Source: Chitinophaga japonensis (GTDB taxonomy: Bacteria > Bacteroidota > Bacteroidia > Chitinophagales > Chitinophagaceae). From it: 64,000 nt of DNA. The notes under the pieces were generated by a model. It saw nothing but the letters and a program-made list of their open reading frames with translations. It was not told the DNA's origin and did not search any database. Made by a program: the position numbers and the translations under genes. Numbering within the stretch: the stretch's first letter is position 1; each line of letters begins with the position of its first letter. The stretch covers positions 940,985 through 1,004,984 of the forward strand of contig NZ_VLLG01000002.1 in assembly GCF_007830125.1 (NCBI RefSeq), read 5' to 3'. Shown one piece after another: positions 1 through 7,750 of the stretch.

Positions 1-63
1 CAGGTCAGTATTATTGGCGGATTGCCTACATTTTGGAATTTGGGATTTGGATTTTGGAATTTA
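1..63. repeat. Half of an A-family mirror element, cut by the window edge
   Basis: Bases 33-62 are a run of TTTGGAAT/TTTGGGAT words ending exactly on the stop codon of the DUF1361 gene (61-63). Bases 9-62 align without gaps to the right half of the complete A-family element at 59113-59220, including the spacer string TTATTGGC. The opposite arm would lie to the left of this window, so only one arm can be shown here. Confidence 0.6.
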
Positions 64-696
64 ACCTTTCTTGAGGTTGTAAATAATATGCATGAACAAG
101 CCCAGGCAAATGGAAAAACCCCAGGCATGGGCATACTGCAGGGGATGCAGCAGCATGGCGCCCGTTTCCCGTAACAGCGGCACCGGCGCTACCAGCAGGT
201 CCCAACTGTTCCAGCGGAGGTAGCGGCCTATATACACGCCCCAGCCACACAGCAACATTACCGGCAGAACAAACAGCCGCACCGGCCATTGCGGGAACCG
301 CTCCACGCACATGACCTGCATTTGCCGGATGGAGATAAAGCCCAGTATCAGGCCGTTCCAGGCAAAGGACAGGATCAGGATCAGGTCAAACCACCTGGGC
401 GCGCCGCCTTCGGGCAAATGATACAGGTCTGTGAGTATATAGGGCGCATTCGGTAAAAATACCAGCCAGGCCCCGAAAGCCCCCCACCACACCAGCAGCG
501 ACCAGCGAACGGCGCCATAGGACTGCATGAGCAGCGTAATGTGGCAAGGCACCCATGCCAGGAACAGGTTCCATAACAGGAACGCATACTGCAGGCTGCC
601 CGTGTGTATGAAACGGGAAAGCAATAGTAAAAGACTGAAAGCTACCGACATCAGCAAAGCATTCCGCTTAGGTCCGGTTATGGCATATAGTGACAT
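61..696 (-). CDS. DUF1361 membrane protein
   Basis: A 211-residue polytopic inner-membrane protein with about six hydrophobic segments (roughly residues 12-30, 37-57, 64-82, 103-124, 139-156, 188-207). It carries blocks I associate with the DUF1361 family: LPNAPYILTDLYHL at 81-94 and GVYIGRYLRWNSWD at 153-166. No biochemical function is established for the family as far as I know. It starts 17 bases after the DgkA-type kinase stop and is probably the last gene of a creD-kinase-DUF1361 transcription unit. The stop codon sits on the edge of an A-family repeat, so the transcript probably ends in or near that element. Confidence 0.85.
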   Translation of the reverse strand: MSLYAITGPKRNALLMSVAFSLLLLLSRFIHTGSLQYAFLLWNLFLAWVPCHITLLMQSYGAVRWSLLVWWGAFGAWLVFLPNAPYILTDLYHLPEGGAPRWFDLILILSFAWNGLILGFISIRQMQVMCVERFPQWPVRLFVLPVMLLCGWGVYIGRYLRWNSWDLLVAPVPLLRETGAMLLHPLQYAHAWGFSICLGLFMHIIYNLKKG

Positions 697-713
697 AAGT
701 GATCTATCGTTCG

Positions 714-1088
714 CTATTTAATAAAAACCGGCAGAAATATGACCGCACCCGTCAAAACAGCTACCAGCACCGCCACCAGCACAGCGCCGGCCGCCACGTC
801 CTTGATCCACTTTACCCGGGGATGGTACTCCGGCGAGAGGTGGTCCATCATTTTCTCGATCACGGTGTTCAGCATCTCCGTGATCCACACCATGCCGGTC
901 ACGATCACCACGGCTATCCACTGGGAGGCGGTAATGCGGGCATAAAGGCCCAGGGCGGCTACCAGCACGGTAGCAAGGGCATGTATGCGGGCGTGCGGCT
1001 CCGTGATGATAAAGGCGGCAATGCCGCTGAAGGCATACCGGAAGCTGAGCAGGCGGCGGCGCAGGTAATTGGTTTTAGGTCCGGTCAT
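714..1088 (-). CDS. dgkA: Diacylglycerol kinase family protein (DgkA/undecaprenol kinase type)
   Basis: A small integral membrane lipid kinase of about 124 residues. It phosphorylates a membrane lipid alcohol (diacylglycerol, or undecaprenol in many Gram-positive relatives) using ATP. Three hydrophobic helices are visible, and the family signature is intact: glutamate and asparagine in ITEMLNTVIE, followed by IKDVAAGAVL. I place the start at the ATG that gives MTGPKTNYL, because family members begin shortly before the R-L-x-S-F-x-Y-A-F-x-G-I block. In-frame alternatives are ATG at 1100 and GTG at 1112. It lies 54 bases after creD and 17 before the DUF1361 gene, which suggests one operon. The actual substrate cannot be read from sequence. 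Confidence 0.85.
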   Translation of the reverse strand: MTGPKTNYLRRRLLSFRYAFSGIAAFIITEPHARIHALATVLVAALGLYARITASQWIAVVIVTGMVWITEMLNTVIEKMMDHLSPEYHPRVKWIKDVAAGAVLVAVLVAVLTGAVIFLPVFIK

Positions 1089-1142
1089 AATATCATGCAT
1101 GCTTTTGAGCACAGTAAAATAACTAAAAACTGCGAGGCGGCC

Positions 1143-2489
1143 TTACCTGCCCAGGGCCTCCCAGCGGATCTTCCTGCTGAAGTACATGACAATGGCCAGG
1201 ATGATGAACAGGCCCAGGCTGCCCATCAGCAAAGCCTGGTCCTCTGACTGGATGATCACGTAAATGAAACCATACAGGGTGAGCAGCGTGCCGCCCACGG
1301 CCAGCGCCGTGCCGGTTTTCTTAAGCACGCTGACCGTATAGGTGGTGACCAGCCCCAGTGTAAGCAGGGTAGCGATGCAGTAAGCCGCGTTGAAGCCCAA
1401 CTGCTCCGCCTGTGAGATCAGCAGGGTGTAAAAAATGCACAGGGCCACGCCTATCAGTATATATTGTAATGGATGAACGGAATGGTGCCGCAGCAGCTCA
1501 ATAAAATAGAATAGCAGGAAGGTGAGACCGATAATGAGGATGGCGTATTTCACGGCCCGCATGGATTTAAGGTAAACGTCCACCGGCAGGAACAGCTTTA
1601 CGCCGAAATCCGCATCATGAATGTCATATTTATCATTGCCTAATATCCAGCTTTGGGGAAAATTACGGTTCAGGTGCAGTACCTGCCAGGCGGCGGAAAA
1701 GTGCTTGTCCTCCACTTTGCGGGTGTCCGGCAAAAAGGCGCCGTCAAAGCTGGGATCGGACCAGCCGGCCTGCAGGTTGACTCGCGTGGTTTTTCCCACG
1801 GGCGAAAAATTCACTTCCCCTGATCCCTTCAATTGCAGGTTAATGGTGAAACTGGCACCCGCTGAGTCTACGCTTTCCGCTGCCAGCGGCACTTTGGCCT
1901 GCAAGCCGCTTCCCAGCAGCCCACCGGGGGGTGTACCGGGGTTAAACACGAAGGGCTGCCCGTTCCACAGTACCTGTACCTGGTTGCCGATGCCCCGCAT
2001 ATCGGAAATGCCCATGGCCAGGGAGGCCTCGTTCCAGCGCAAACGCTCGGAGGAAATGTTCAGCGCTGCCAGGTCCGGCGCCGTGAACGACCCGCTGAGC
2101 TGGAACCGGGAGCCGTATACCGCCACTTCGTAGATGCCCCTTTTCCTGATCTCGGGCTGCAGTTGCCCGTTGATAGTGAGCTGCTCCGGCAGGAAGCAGG
2201 CGTAGCGCAGCACTTCTTCCTCCCGGACAGCGGTTTCTGTTTTAATTACATTGATCTCCGTGTAAGGCACTACCAGCACGGGCCCGGTAATGGTCTGGGC
2301 ATTGGCCCACTTGGCGCTTACCTCTTCGGTGGCCTGCTGCTGCAGGTGTTTCCGTTCGTTGATCAGGCCCATGATCATGGCGGTGGGAATGAGCAGCACC
2401 AGCACCAGGATGCCGATAACAATGGCCTTTATAGCGTAGGCATAACGCTCCCAGAATGATCGTTGCGCAGTGGTGTTTGTTGTTTCCAT
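1143..2489 (-). CDS. creD: Cell envelope integrity protein CreD
   Basis: A 448-residue inner-membrane protein close in length to E. coli CreD (450). One transmembrane helix near residues 17-37 is followed by a large extracytoplasmic domain (about 40-310) and a cluster of five C-terminal helices (about 315-440). The family is linked to envelope integrity and, in enterobacteria, to the CreBC two-component system, but no creB or creC is seen here. A winged-helix regulator gene lies just upstream and the same palindrome precedes both promoters (see 2511-2527), so control by that regulator is inferred. The start is the ATG giving METTNTTAQRS, 22 bases downstream of the palindrome. Confidence 0.92.
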   Translation of the reverse strand: METTNTTAQRSFWERYAYAIKAIVIGILVLVLLIPTAMIMGLINERKHLQQQATEEVSAKWANAQTITGPVLVVPYTEINVIKTETAVREEEVLRYACFLPEQLTINGQLQPEIRKRGIYEVAVYGSRFQLSGSFTAPDLAALNISSERLRWNEASLAMGISDMRGIGNQVQVLWNGQPFVFNPGTPPGGLLGSGLQAKVPLAAESVDSAGASFTINLQLKGSGEVNFSPVGKTTRVNLQAGWSDPSFDGAFLPDTRKVEDKHFSAAWQVLHLNRNFPQSWILGNDKYDIHDADFGVKLFLPVDVYLKSMRAVKYAILIIGLTFLLFYFIELLRHHSVHPLQYILIGVALCIFYTLLISQAEQLGFNAAYCIATLLTLGLVTTYTVSVLKKTGTALAVGGTLLTLYGFIYVIIQSEDQALLMGSLGLFIILAIVMYFSRKIRWEALGR

Positions 2490-2510
2490 GTGTTTTACAA
2501 TTTAAAAAGT

Positions 2511-2527
2511 ACTTTGTATTCCAAAGT
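2511..2527 (-). promoter_or_regulatory. Predicted operator of creD, palindrome ACTTTG-n5-CAAAGT
   Basis: A perfect 6-bp inverted repeat with a 5-bp centre (7-bp arms if the flanking T/A pair is counted). It lies in the 56-bp gap between the winged-helix regulator stop and creD. The same palindrome with the same spacing occurs at 3502-3518 in front of the regulator operon, and the 24-bp blocks around the two sites match at 20 positions. The location at the presumed -7 region suggests repression; the bound protein is inferred, not shown. Confidence 0.65.
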
Positions 2528-2545
2528 ATAAAGACAAAAAAATTT

Positions 2546-2845
2546 TTACTGCATGAATTTTATCATATGCTCCAGGGCCGCCAGGTGGCTTTTAAAGGCC
2601 TTTTCACCTGCTTTGGTAATGGAATAGGTAGTGTTCGTTTTCCGGCCCACGAAACCTTTGTGCACTTTCAGGAAGCCGTTTTCCTCCAGCGTGTTCAGAT
2701 GGGAGGCCAGGTTGCCGTCTGTTACTTCCAGCAGTTGCTTCAGGTCGTTGAAGCTCACCTCCTCGTTCACCATCAGCACGCTCATCACACCCAGGCGGAT
2801 GCGGCTGTCAAACAGTTTATTCAGGTTACCTATCGGATTGTTCAT
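2546..2845 (-). CDS. Winged-helix transcriptional regulator
   Basis: A 99-residue DNA-binding protein that is almost only a winged-helix domain, of the type often described in Bacteroidota as 'winged helix DNA-binding domain' (ArsR/MarR-like fold). The recognition region reads SFNDLKQLLEVTDGNLASHLNTLEENGFL (given here in part by position, residues 31-58), and the wing is the R-K-T-N-T-T-Y-S-I-T segment after it. No ligand-binding domain or metal cysteines are present. Its ATG overlaps the TAA of the upstream membrane protein in a TAATG arrangement, which implies translational coupling. The adjacent creD shares an operator with this operon, making creD and the operon itself likely targets. Confidence 0.88.
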   Translation of the reverse strand: MNNPIGNLNKLFDSRIRLGVMSVLMVNEEVSFNDLKQLLEVTDGNLASHLNTLEENGFLKVHKGFVGRKTNTTYSITKAGEKAFKSHLAALEHMIKFMQ

Positions 2846-3492
2846 TAGTTCGCGATTTCACGGGTCTTTCTTTCGTATTTCCACCACATAACCATGCCAT
2901 ACACAATGTGCAGCACGCCAAAGCCGAGTGTCCAGAAGTAAATGCCCCTGCGCAACAGGAAGATGTTCAGGATACCCAGGGCTATTTCCGCCAGGCCCAG
3001 GTAGCGTATATCCGTAAGGGTATACTTGCTGGCGTTTACCAGCGCCAGCCCGTAAAACACCAGGCAGGAAGGCGCGATCAGCGATACCTGGTTATTATAG
3101 ATCAGCCCCAGTATGAACAGTCCGCCGGCAGCCAGCGGTATACCTATGTTGACCAGCACTTTGCGGGAGGTGGCGTCCCAGATGGGCAGCCCGTTGCGCC
3201 GCGCCCGGCGCCAGGTAAAGTAGGCCCCGCCGGCCAGCGCCACCAGCAGCACACCGGCGGCCAGCAGCATCAGCCGCAGGCGCAAAGAGGCGTAATCTGC
3301 ATCACTGTAGCCGCCGCGGGCATCCCAGGCGGCATAGTAACTGTTTAGCCAACTGTAGGCTATCCAGGCGCCGCCCAAGCCGCTTAAACCAGCCCATATG
3401 CCACTGAGGCCGCTGAGGGAGATGAAACGGCTGCTCCGTTCCATTATGCGCTTGATGTCGCTGAGCGTTTGCAGATGCTGCTGTTCATTCAT
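2845..3492 (-). CDS. Multi-pass membrane protein of unknown function
   Basis: A 215-residue protein with about five hydrophobic helices (near residues 27-50, 72-92, 115-134, 138-153, 172-201) and a positively charged end. I do not recognise a named family. It is first in a two-gene operon and overlaps the regulator gene by one base (TAATG). A membrane protein translationally coupled to a minimal winged-helix regulator and followed by creD suggests a small envelope-sensing module, but sensing is inference. A TAACTTTG -7 box at 3513-3520 lies just before the start, giving a leader of about 15 bases and supporting this ATG. Confidence 0.8.
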   Translation of the reverse strand: MNEQQHLQTLSDIKRIMERSSRFISLSGLSGIWAGLSGLGGAWIAYSWLNSYYAAWDARGGYSDADYASLRLRLMLLAAGVLLVALAGGAYFTWRRARRNGLPIWDATSRKVLVNIGIPLAAGGLFILGLIYNNQVSLIAPSCLVFYGLALVNASKYTLTDIRYLGLAEIALGILNIFLLRRGIYFWTLGFGVLHIVYGMVMWWKYERKTREIAN

Positions 3493-3501
3493 AGAAAAAG
3501 C

Positions 3502-3520
3502 ACTTTGTGGTTCAAAGTTA
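3502..3520 (-). promoter_or_regulatory. Promoter -7 box overlapping operator of the regulator operon
   Basis: The minus strand reads TAACTTTG (3520-3513), an exact TAnnTTTG element. It overlaps one half of the palindrome ACTTTG-tggtt-CAAAGT (3502-3518, plus-strand reading). The overlap means a protein bound to the palindrome would cover the promoter, the usual layout of autorepression. The creD copy is at 2511-2527. Confidence 0.7.
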
Positions 3521-3559
3521 ATGAAAGTTTTGCATTGAATAGAAAAAAATGATGTGCGG

Positions 3560-4747
3560 TCAGCCCGCGACGCTATCCAAAGCAGTTAGTATCACATCAC
3601 AGCTTTCCTTTATCTGCTCCTTTGTAATAATAAGGGGAGGAGCAATGCGCAGGCATTCCGGCGCAAACAGGAACCAGTCCGTCAATACGCCTTGCCGGAT
3701 GCATTCGTCTATCACCTTTTTATTCACCGCAAAGCTCTCCAGCTCTACCGCCATCAGCAGCCCTTTGGAGCGCACCGCCTTAATGGCCGGGTGCTGCAGG
3801 TAAGTATGAAACAGCCGCTCCTTTTCCGCTACTGCCGGCACCAGCTCCTCCTGCAGCAGGACCTGCATGCCCGCCATACCGGCGGCGCAGCTCACGGGAT
3901 GGCCGCCAAAAGTAGTAATATGCCCCAGCACGGGGTGATGGGTCAGGCTCCACATCAGCTCCCGGTCCGCTATGAAAGCGCCCAGGGGCATGCCGCCGCC
4001 CAATGCCTTGCCCAGCAATAATATATCCGGTACAATGCCAAACTGCTCAAAGCCCCAGAGGGTGCCGTTGCGGCCCAGCCCGCACTGTATCTCATCCAGC
4101 ACCAGCAGGGCGCCGGCCTGGCTGCATTTTTCCCTTAATGCGTGTAACCATTCCCGTTCCGGCGGGCGTACACCCGCCTCCGCCTGCACGGTTTCCGCCA
4201 CCACGCAGGCGGTACGGCTGGTAACCTGCTCCAGGGAAGCCACTGCATTGTATTCCAGGTGCTGCACATCAGGCAGCAGGGGGCGGTAGGCGTTCCGCCA
4301 TTCCTCCTGCCCCATAATACTGAGGGAGCCCTGCGTAGAGCCGTGGTAGCTGTTCCTGAAAGCAATGACCTCCGTTCTGCCCGTATACCGCTTGGCCAGC
4401 TTCATGGCGCCTTCCACCGCCTCCGTACCGGAGTTGGTAAAGTACACGCTGTTCAGCGATGCCGGCAGGTGAGCGCTCAGCATGTTGGCAAAGGCCACCT
4501 GTGGCGACTGTACCAGCTCCCCATACACCAGCAGGTGCATGTACTGCGCGGCCTGCTCCTGTATGGCCTTTACAACCTGCGGATGGCAGTGGCCCACATT
4601 ACATACGCTGATGCCCGCTATCAGGTCCAGGATGCGCCTGCCATCCGCATCCCACATATACATGCCCTGCGCCTTGTTGATCTCCAGCGCCAGCGGGGCG
4701 TCCGATGTTTGCGCTACATGCCGTAAAAAAAGCTGCCGGTTATTCAT
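3560..4747 (-). CDS. Class III pyridoxal-phosphate aminotransferase
   Basis: A fold-type I, PLP-dependent omega-aminotransferase of 395 residues, a normal length for the acetylornithine/ornithine/4-aminobutyrate group. Visible motifs are NSGTEA (105-110, phosphate cup), LDEIQCGLGR (217-226, with the aspartate that contacts the pyridine nitrogen) and LLLGKALGGG, whose lysine (247) is the Schiff-base residue. Substrate cannot be assigned; no arginine-pathway genes are adjacent. I choose the ATG at 4747 (MNNRQLFLRH) because an exact -7 box lies at 4772-4779, which overlaps the longer reading frame start at 4774. It is transcribed away from the gamma-carbonic anhydrase gene across a B-family mirror element. 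Confidence 0.9.
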   Translation of the reverse strand: MNNRQLFLRHVAQTSDAPLALEINKAQGMYMWDADGRRILDLIAGISVCNVGHCHPQVVKAIQEQAAQYMHLLVYGELVQSPQVAFANMLSAHLPASLNSVYFTNSGTEAVEGAMKLAKRYTGRTEVIAFRNSYHGSTQGSLSIMGQEEWRNAYRPLLPDVQHLEYNAVASLEQVTSRTACVVAETVQAEAGVRPPEREWLHALREKCSQAGALLVLDEIQCGLGRNGTLWGFEQFGIVPDILLLGKALGGGMPLGAFIADRELMWSLTHHPVLGHITTFGGHPVSCAAGMAGMQVLLQEELVPAVAEKERLFHTYLQHPAIKAVRSKGLLMAVELESFAVNKKVIDECIRQGVLTDWFLFAPECLRIAPPLIITKEQIKESCDVILTALDSVAG

Positions 4748-4771
4748 AATTCTTACATTTGTGCAGAGAAC

Positions 4772-4779
4772 CAAAATTA
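4772..4779 (-). promoter_or_regulatory. Promoter -7 box of the aminotransferase gene
   Basis: The minus strand reads TAATTTTG, an exact match to the Bacteroidota TAnnTTTG element. The predicted transcript start near 4766 gives a 19-base leader to the ATG at 4747. It directly borders the B-family inverted repeat that begins at 4784. Confidence 0.55.
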
Positions 4780-4783
4780 AGCT

Positions 4784-4858
4784 ATTAGCTTTTAGTCTTT
4801 AGCCATTAGCTAAAAACGTATTTTCCTGACAGCTAATAGCTAACCGCTAAAAGCTATT
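4784..4858. repeat. B-family mirror element
   Basis: Arms 4784-4811 and 4831-4858 (28 nt each) are inverted copies matching at 23 of 28 positions, separated by 19 nt. Both are built from TAGC words such as TTAGCTTTTAG and GCTAATAGCTA. The right arm stops three bases before the ATG of the gamma-carbonic anhydrase gene, so that gene's leader would be one long hairpin. It fills the divergent promoter region shared with the aminotransferase. Confidence 0.75.
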
Positions 4859-4861
4859 GAT

Positions 4862-5374
4862 ATGCCTGTTATTTTACCTGTAAAAGGAATACAGCCCCAA
4901 ATGGGAAAAGATTGTTTCATAGCCCCCAACGCCACCATTGTGGGCGACGTAGTAATGGGCGACGGCTGCAGCGTATGGTTCAATGCCGTGGTGCGCGGCG
5001 ATGTAAACAGCATTCGTATAGGCAACAAGGTGAATATACAGGACGGGGCGGTGATCCACTGCACGTATGAAAAAACCAAAACCCTCATAGGCGATAACGT
5101 ATCCATTGGCCACAACGCCATTGTGCATGGCTGCACAGTGGACGATAATGTGCTGATAGGCATGGGCGCCATTGTAATGGACAATGCCCACATTGGCGGC
5201 AACAGCATCATTGCCGCCGGCGCAGTAGTGCTGGAAGGCACCAAGGTGGAGCCGGGCACCATCTATGCCGGGGTGCCTGCAAAAAAAGTAAAGGATATCA
5301 GCATGGAACTGGTCAATGGCGAGATCAACCGCATCGCCAATAACTACCTCATGTACGCCGGCTGGTTCAAATAA
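4862..5374 (+). CDS. Gamma-class carbonic anhydrase family protein
   Basis: A 170-residue left-handed beta-helix protein with hexapeptide repeats across most of its length, such as NATIVG, CSVWFN and NVSIGH. The three histidines that bind the metal in gamma-carbonic anhydrases are present at 66, 84 and 89. Family members (YrdA, CaiE/PaaY, Cam) form trimers; many bind zinc or iron and some are only weakly active, so CO2 hydration here is likely but not certain. The start is fixed by MPVILPVKGI; upstream lies the B-family repeat with no room for a Shine-Dalgarno sequence. Two small lipoprotein genes follow on the same strand. Confidence 0.92.
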   Translation: MPVILPVKGIQPQMGKDCFIAPNATIVGDVVMGDGCSVWFNAVVRGDVNSIRIGNKVNIQDGAVIHCTYEKTKTLIGDNVSIGHNAIVHGCTVDDNVLIGMGAIVMDNAHIGGNSIIAAGAVVLEGTKVEPGTIYAGVPAKKVKDISMELVNGEINRIANNYLMYAGWFK

Positions 5375-5412
5375 TAAAAATTTATTATATTGCAGTAAAT
5401 TTACCCTAGCCT

Positions 5413-5565
5413 ATGCGAAAACTATTCCTATTACTGTGGCTTTGCGCTATTGCAGCCGGCGGCTGCGCTACGCAGCAGGGCTGCCCGGCCAACAACTTTT
5501 ACACAAAGGGCGTCAAGAAAGCCAATAAAAAGGCCCGTAAACAAATGGATAGCCGCGTATTCTGA
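5413..5565 (+). CDS. Micro-lipoprotein (50 aa), first of a tandem pair
   Basis: A 50-codon frame beginning MRKLFLLLWL with a lipobox-like AAGGC at residues 14-18 and a short mature part that is strongly basic (KGVKKANKKARK). After lipidation the mature peptide would have only about 33 residues. It resembles the next gene in its MRK start, lipidated cysteine, following polar TQQ stretch and GCP motif. Function is unknown. It starts 38 bases after the carbonic anhydrase stop, so read-through transcription from that gene is possible. Confidence 0.6.
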   Translation: MRKLFLLLWLCAIAAGGCATQQGCPANNFYTKGVKKANKKARKQMDSRVF

Positions 5566-5600
5566 TTTCCTATGTATTCACCTTATTTATCCCGCCCTGT

Positions 5601-5762
5601 ATGCGAAAAACCCTTATCCTGCTGCTGTTAACGTTCAGCATACTTGCATTCGGCGCCTGCCGTACGCAAAAGACCGGTTGTCCCAGTCCCCGGAAAAACT
5701 GGGGCGCGGAAAAAGTGCTGGACGAACTGAATAAACCGGGAAAAAAGAAGGAGCAGGCTTAA
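5601..5762 (+). CDS. Micro-lipoprotein (53 aa), second of a tandem pair
   Basis: A 53-codon frame starting MRKTLILLLL, with lipobox AFGAC (cysteine 20) and then RTQKTGCPSPRKNWGAEKVL, ending in a lysine-rich tail. It shares the MRK start, the lipid cysteine followed by T-Q, and the GCP motif with its neighbour 35 bases upstream, so the two probably arose by duplication. Its stop overlaps the convergent rsgA stop by four bases. I recall similar C-R-T-Q-K...G-C-P small proteins in Bacteroidota but no named family. Confidence 0.6.
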   Translation: MRKTLILLLLTFSILAFGACRTQKTGCPSPRKNWGAEKVLDELNKPGKKKEQA

Positions 5763-6694
5763 TACTTTTCCTCTTCGATGGTCTCAAGAATAGTGGCATA
5801 GCTGATATAACGCTCCGCATCGATCTCACCTTCCTCTACCGCCGCTTTTACCGCGCAACCGGGCTCATTGATGTGCAGGCAGTTGTTGAACTGGCACTGC
5901 GTAATGTAAGGCTGCATTTCCAGGAAATAATGCGACAGCTCTGTTTTGGGGATATCCACAATGCCAAATTCCCGCACGCCGGGCGTATCTATCAACTGGC
6001 CGCCGGTTTCGACAGGCAGGTCAAACATCTCCGCAAAAGTGGTGGTGTGCAGCCCCTTGCCGCTCCAGCCGCTCACTTCTTTGGTGCGCAGCTCCAGCCC
6101 CGGCAGCAACTGGTTGATCAGCGATGACTTGCCCACGCCGGAGTGGCCGGACATCAGGGTCACCTTGTTATGCAGCAGGGCCCGTATCTCCTCCATGCCT
6201 TCTTCCTTTACGGCGGACACCAGCAATACGGGATAGCCGATGGCGGTATACACCGCTTCCAGTTCCAGGAACTTGTCCAGGTCCTTTGCTTTCAGGATAT
6301 CTTTTTTGTTGAACACCAGTATGGCGGGAATATGATAGGCGGCGGCCGTTACCAGGAAACGGTCTATAAAGCCCCGGGACGTGCGGGGCTCTTTTATGGT
6401 GCAGATCAGCATGGCCTGGTCCAGGTTGGCGGCCACAATATGCTTCTGTGTTCTGCGGTGGGGAGAGGTACGTACAATATAATTCTTGCGGGGCGCAATA
6501 TCTGTAATAACAGCAATACCGTTCTCGCCGGTCTCCGGCATGATCTCCACCACATCACCTACGGCTATGGGGTTGGTGGAAGTGATATCCTCGTCTATTT
6601 TGAAAACGCCTTTGATGCGGGCCTGGTATTGCCCGCCGGCGGCTGTTTTAACGGTATACCAGCTTCCGGTTGATCTGTAAACGATACCCTGCAT
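5759..6694 (-). CDS. rsgA: Ribosome small-subunit-dependent GTPase A
   Basis: A 311-residue circularly permuted GTPase that acts late in 30S subunit maturation, releasing assembly factors upon GTP hydrolysis. An N-terminal OB fold (about 1-70) precedes the GTPase motifs in permuted order: NKKD (G4, 129-132), GHSGVGKS (G1, 183-190) and DTPG (G3, 236-239). The C-terminal zinc site has Cys267, Cys272, His274 and Cys280. It begins 11 bases after the batA stop and is probably co-transcribed with the moxR-bat cluster, an uncommon arrangement. It converges with the micro-lipoprotein gene. Confidence 0.95.
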   Translation of the reverse strand: MQGIVYRSTGSWYTVKTAAGGQYQARIKGVFKIDEDITSTNPIAVGDVVEIMPETGENGIAVITDIAPRKNYIVRTSPHRRTQKHIVAANLDQAMLICTIKEPRTSRGFIDRFLVTAAAYHIPAILVFNKKDILKAKDLDKFLELEAVYTAIGYPVLLVSAVKEEGMEEIRALLHNKVTLMSGHSGVGKSSLINQLLPGLELRTKEVSGWSGKGLHTTTFAEMFDLPVETGGQLIDTPGVREFGIVDIPKTELSHYFLEMQPYITQCQFNNCLHINEPGCAVKAAVEEGEIDAERYISYATILETIEEEKY

Positions 6695-6705
6695 AGCGAT
6701 GCAAG

Positions 6706-7716
6706 TTACGGTAAACTGCGGAAAACGGAGTAGCGCAGCAGTACTTCCAGCAGCAGGCAGCCCAGGGCTATCATGGCCAGCGGGAAGAAATGCTCTGCAT
6801 AATGCCGGTAAGAGGTGATCTCCACCTTCGTTTTTTCCAGGTTGTCTATTTCCCCGTATATCTTTTGCAGGGCGGTGGTATTGGTAGCCCTGAAGTATTT
6901 GCCCCCGGTCTCTGAAGATATCTTTTTCATTAACGGCTCGTCGATCTGCACATCCTGCATCTGCATTTGTATGCTGCCATCCGGCATGGTCATGGGGAAG
7001 GGCGCTTTACCATAGGTGCCGATGCCAATGGTGTATACCCTTATCTTAAATGCTTTGGCAATTTCCAGGGCGGTAAGCGGGTCTACCAGGCCGGTATTGT
7101 TCACACCGTCCGTCAGCAGGATAATGACCTTGCTCCTGGCCTGGCTGCTCCTTAAACGGTCCACCGCGGTAGCCAGGCCCATGCCAATGGCGGTGCCGTC
7201 CTGCAGCATGCCGCTCTTGATCTGCATGATCTGGTTGTTCAACACGGCATGATCTGTTGTAATGGGGCACTGCGTAAAGCTCTCGCCGGAAAATATGACC
7301 AGGCCGATGCGGTCGCTGACACGCTTGCCCACGAACTCTACCGCTACTTTTTTGGCAGCTTCCAGGCGGTTGGGGCGCAGGTCTTCCGCCAGCATACTGC
7401 CGGAAATATCTACGCTTAGCACGATATCGATCCCTTCACTATCAATGCTTTCAGAGGTATTGCTGGTCTGGGGGCGGGCCAGCGCCGTTACCAGCGCGGC
7501 ATAGGCCAGCAGCCGCAGCACCAGCAGCACCGGGCGCAGGCGGGCCTTCCAGGATACGGGCAGCCCTTTCAGCCCCTGTATGGAGGATACCTGCAGGGCG
7601 CCCTGCTGCCGCTGCCCCCGTTTAATGTACCAGTAGATCATGACCGGTATCAGCAACAGCAGCCAGAAGCACCAGGGATAAGCGAATGTTATATTTTTCC
7701 AGATTAACAGATCCAT
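6706..7716 (-). CDS. batA: BatA-like von Willebrand factor A domain membrane protein
   Basis: A 336-residue protein with N-terminal transmembrane segments (about 14-30 and 62-80), a VWA domain and a C-terminal helix (about 308-330), as in Bat (Bacteroides aerotolerance) proteins. The metal-ion-dependent adhesion site DISGS is intact at 103-107. In the family it pairs with MoxR ATPases and DUF58 proteins at the inner membrane, probably in envelope stress tolerance. The usual batB and TPR-containing batC genes are not found downstream; rsgA follows after 11 bases. Its leader contains one arm of a D-family mirror element. Confidence 0.88.
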   Translation of the reverse strand: MDLLIWKNITFAYPWCFWLLLLIPVMIYWYIKRGQRQQGALQVSSIQGLKGLPVSWKARLRPVLLVLRLLAYAALVTALARPQTSNTSESIDSEGIDIVLSVDISGSMLAEDLRPNRLEAAKKVAVEFVGKRVSDRIGLVIFSGESFTQCPITTDHAVLNNQIMQIKSGMLQDGTAIGMGLATAVDRLRSSQARSKVIILLTDGVNNTGLVDPLTALEIAKAFKIRVYTIGIGTYGKAPFPMTMPDGSIQMQMQDVQIDEPLMKKISSETGGKYFRATNTTALQKIYGEIDNLEKTKVEITSYRHYAEHFFPLAMIALGCLLLEVLLRYSVFRSLP

Positions 7717-7750
7717 TGAGTATGCAATACGAATTACAAATTATTGATTA

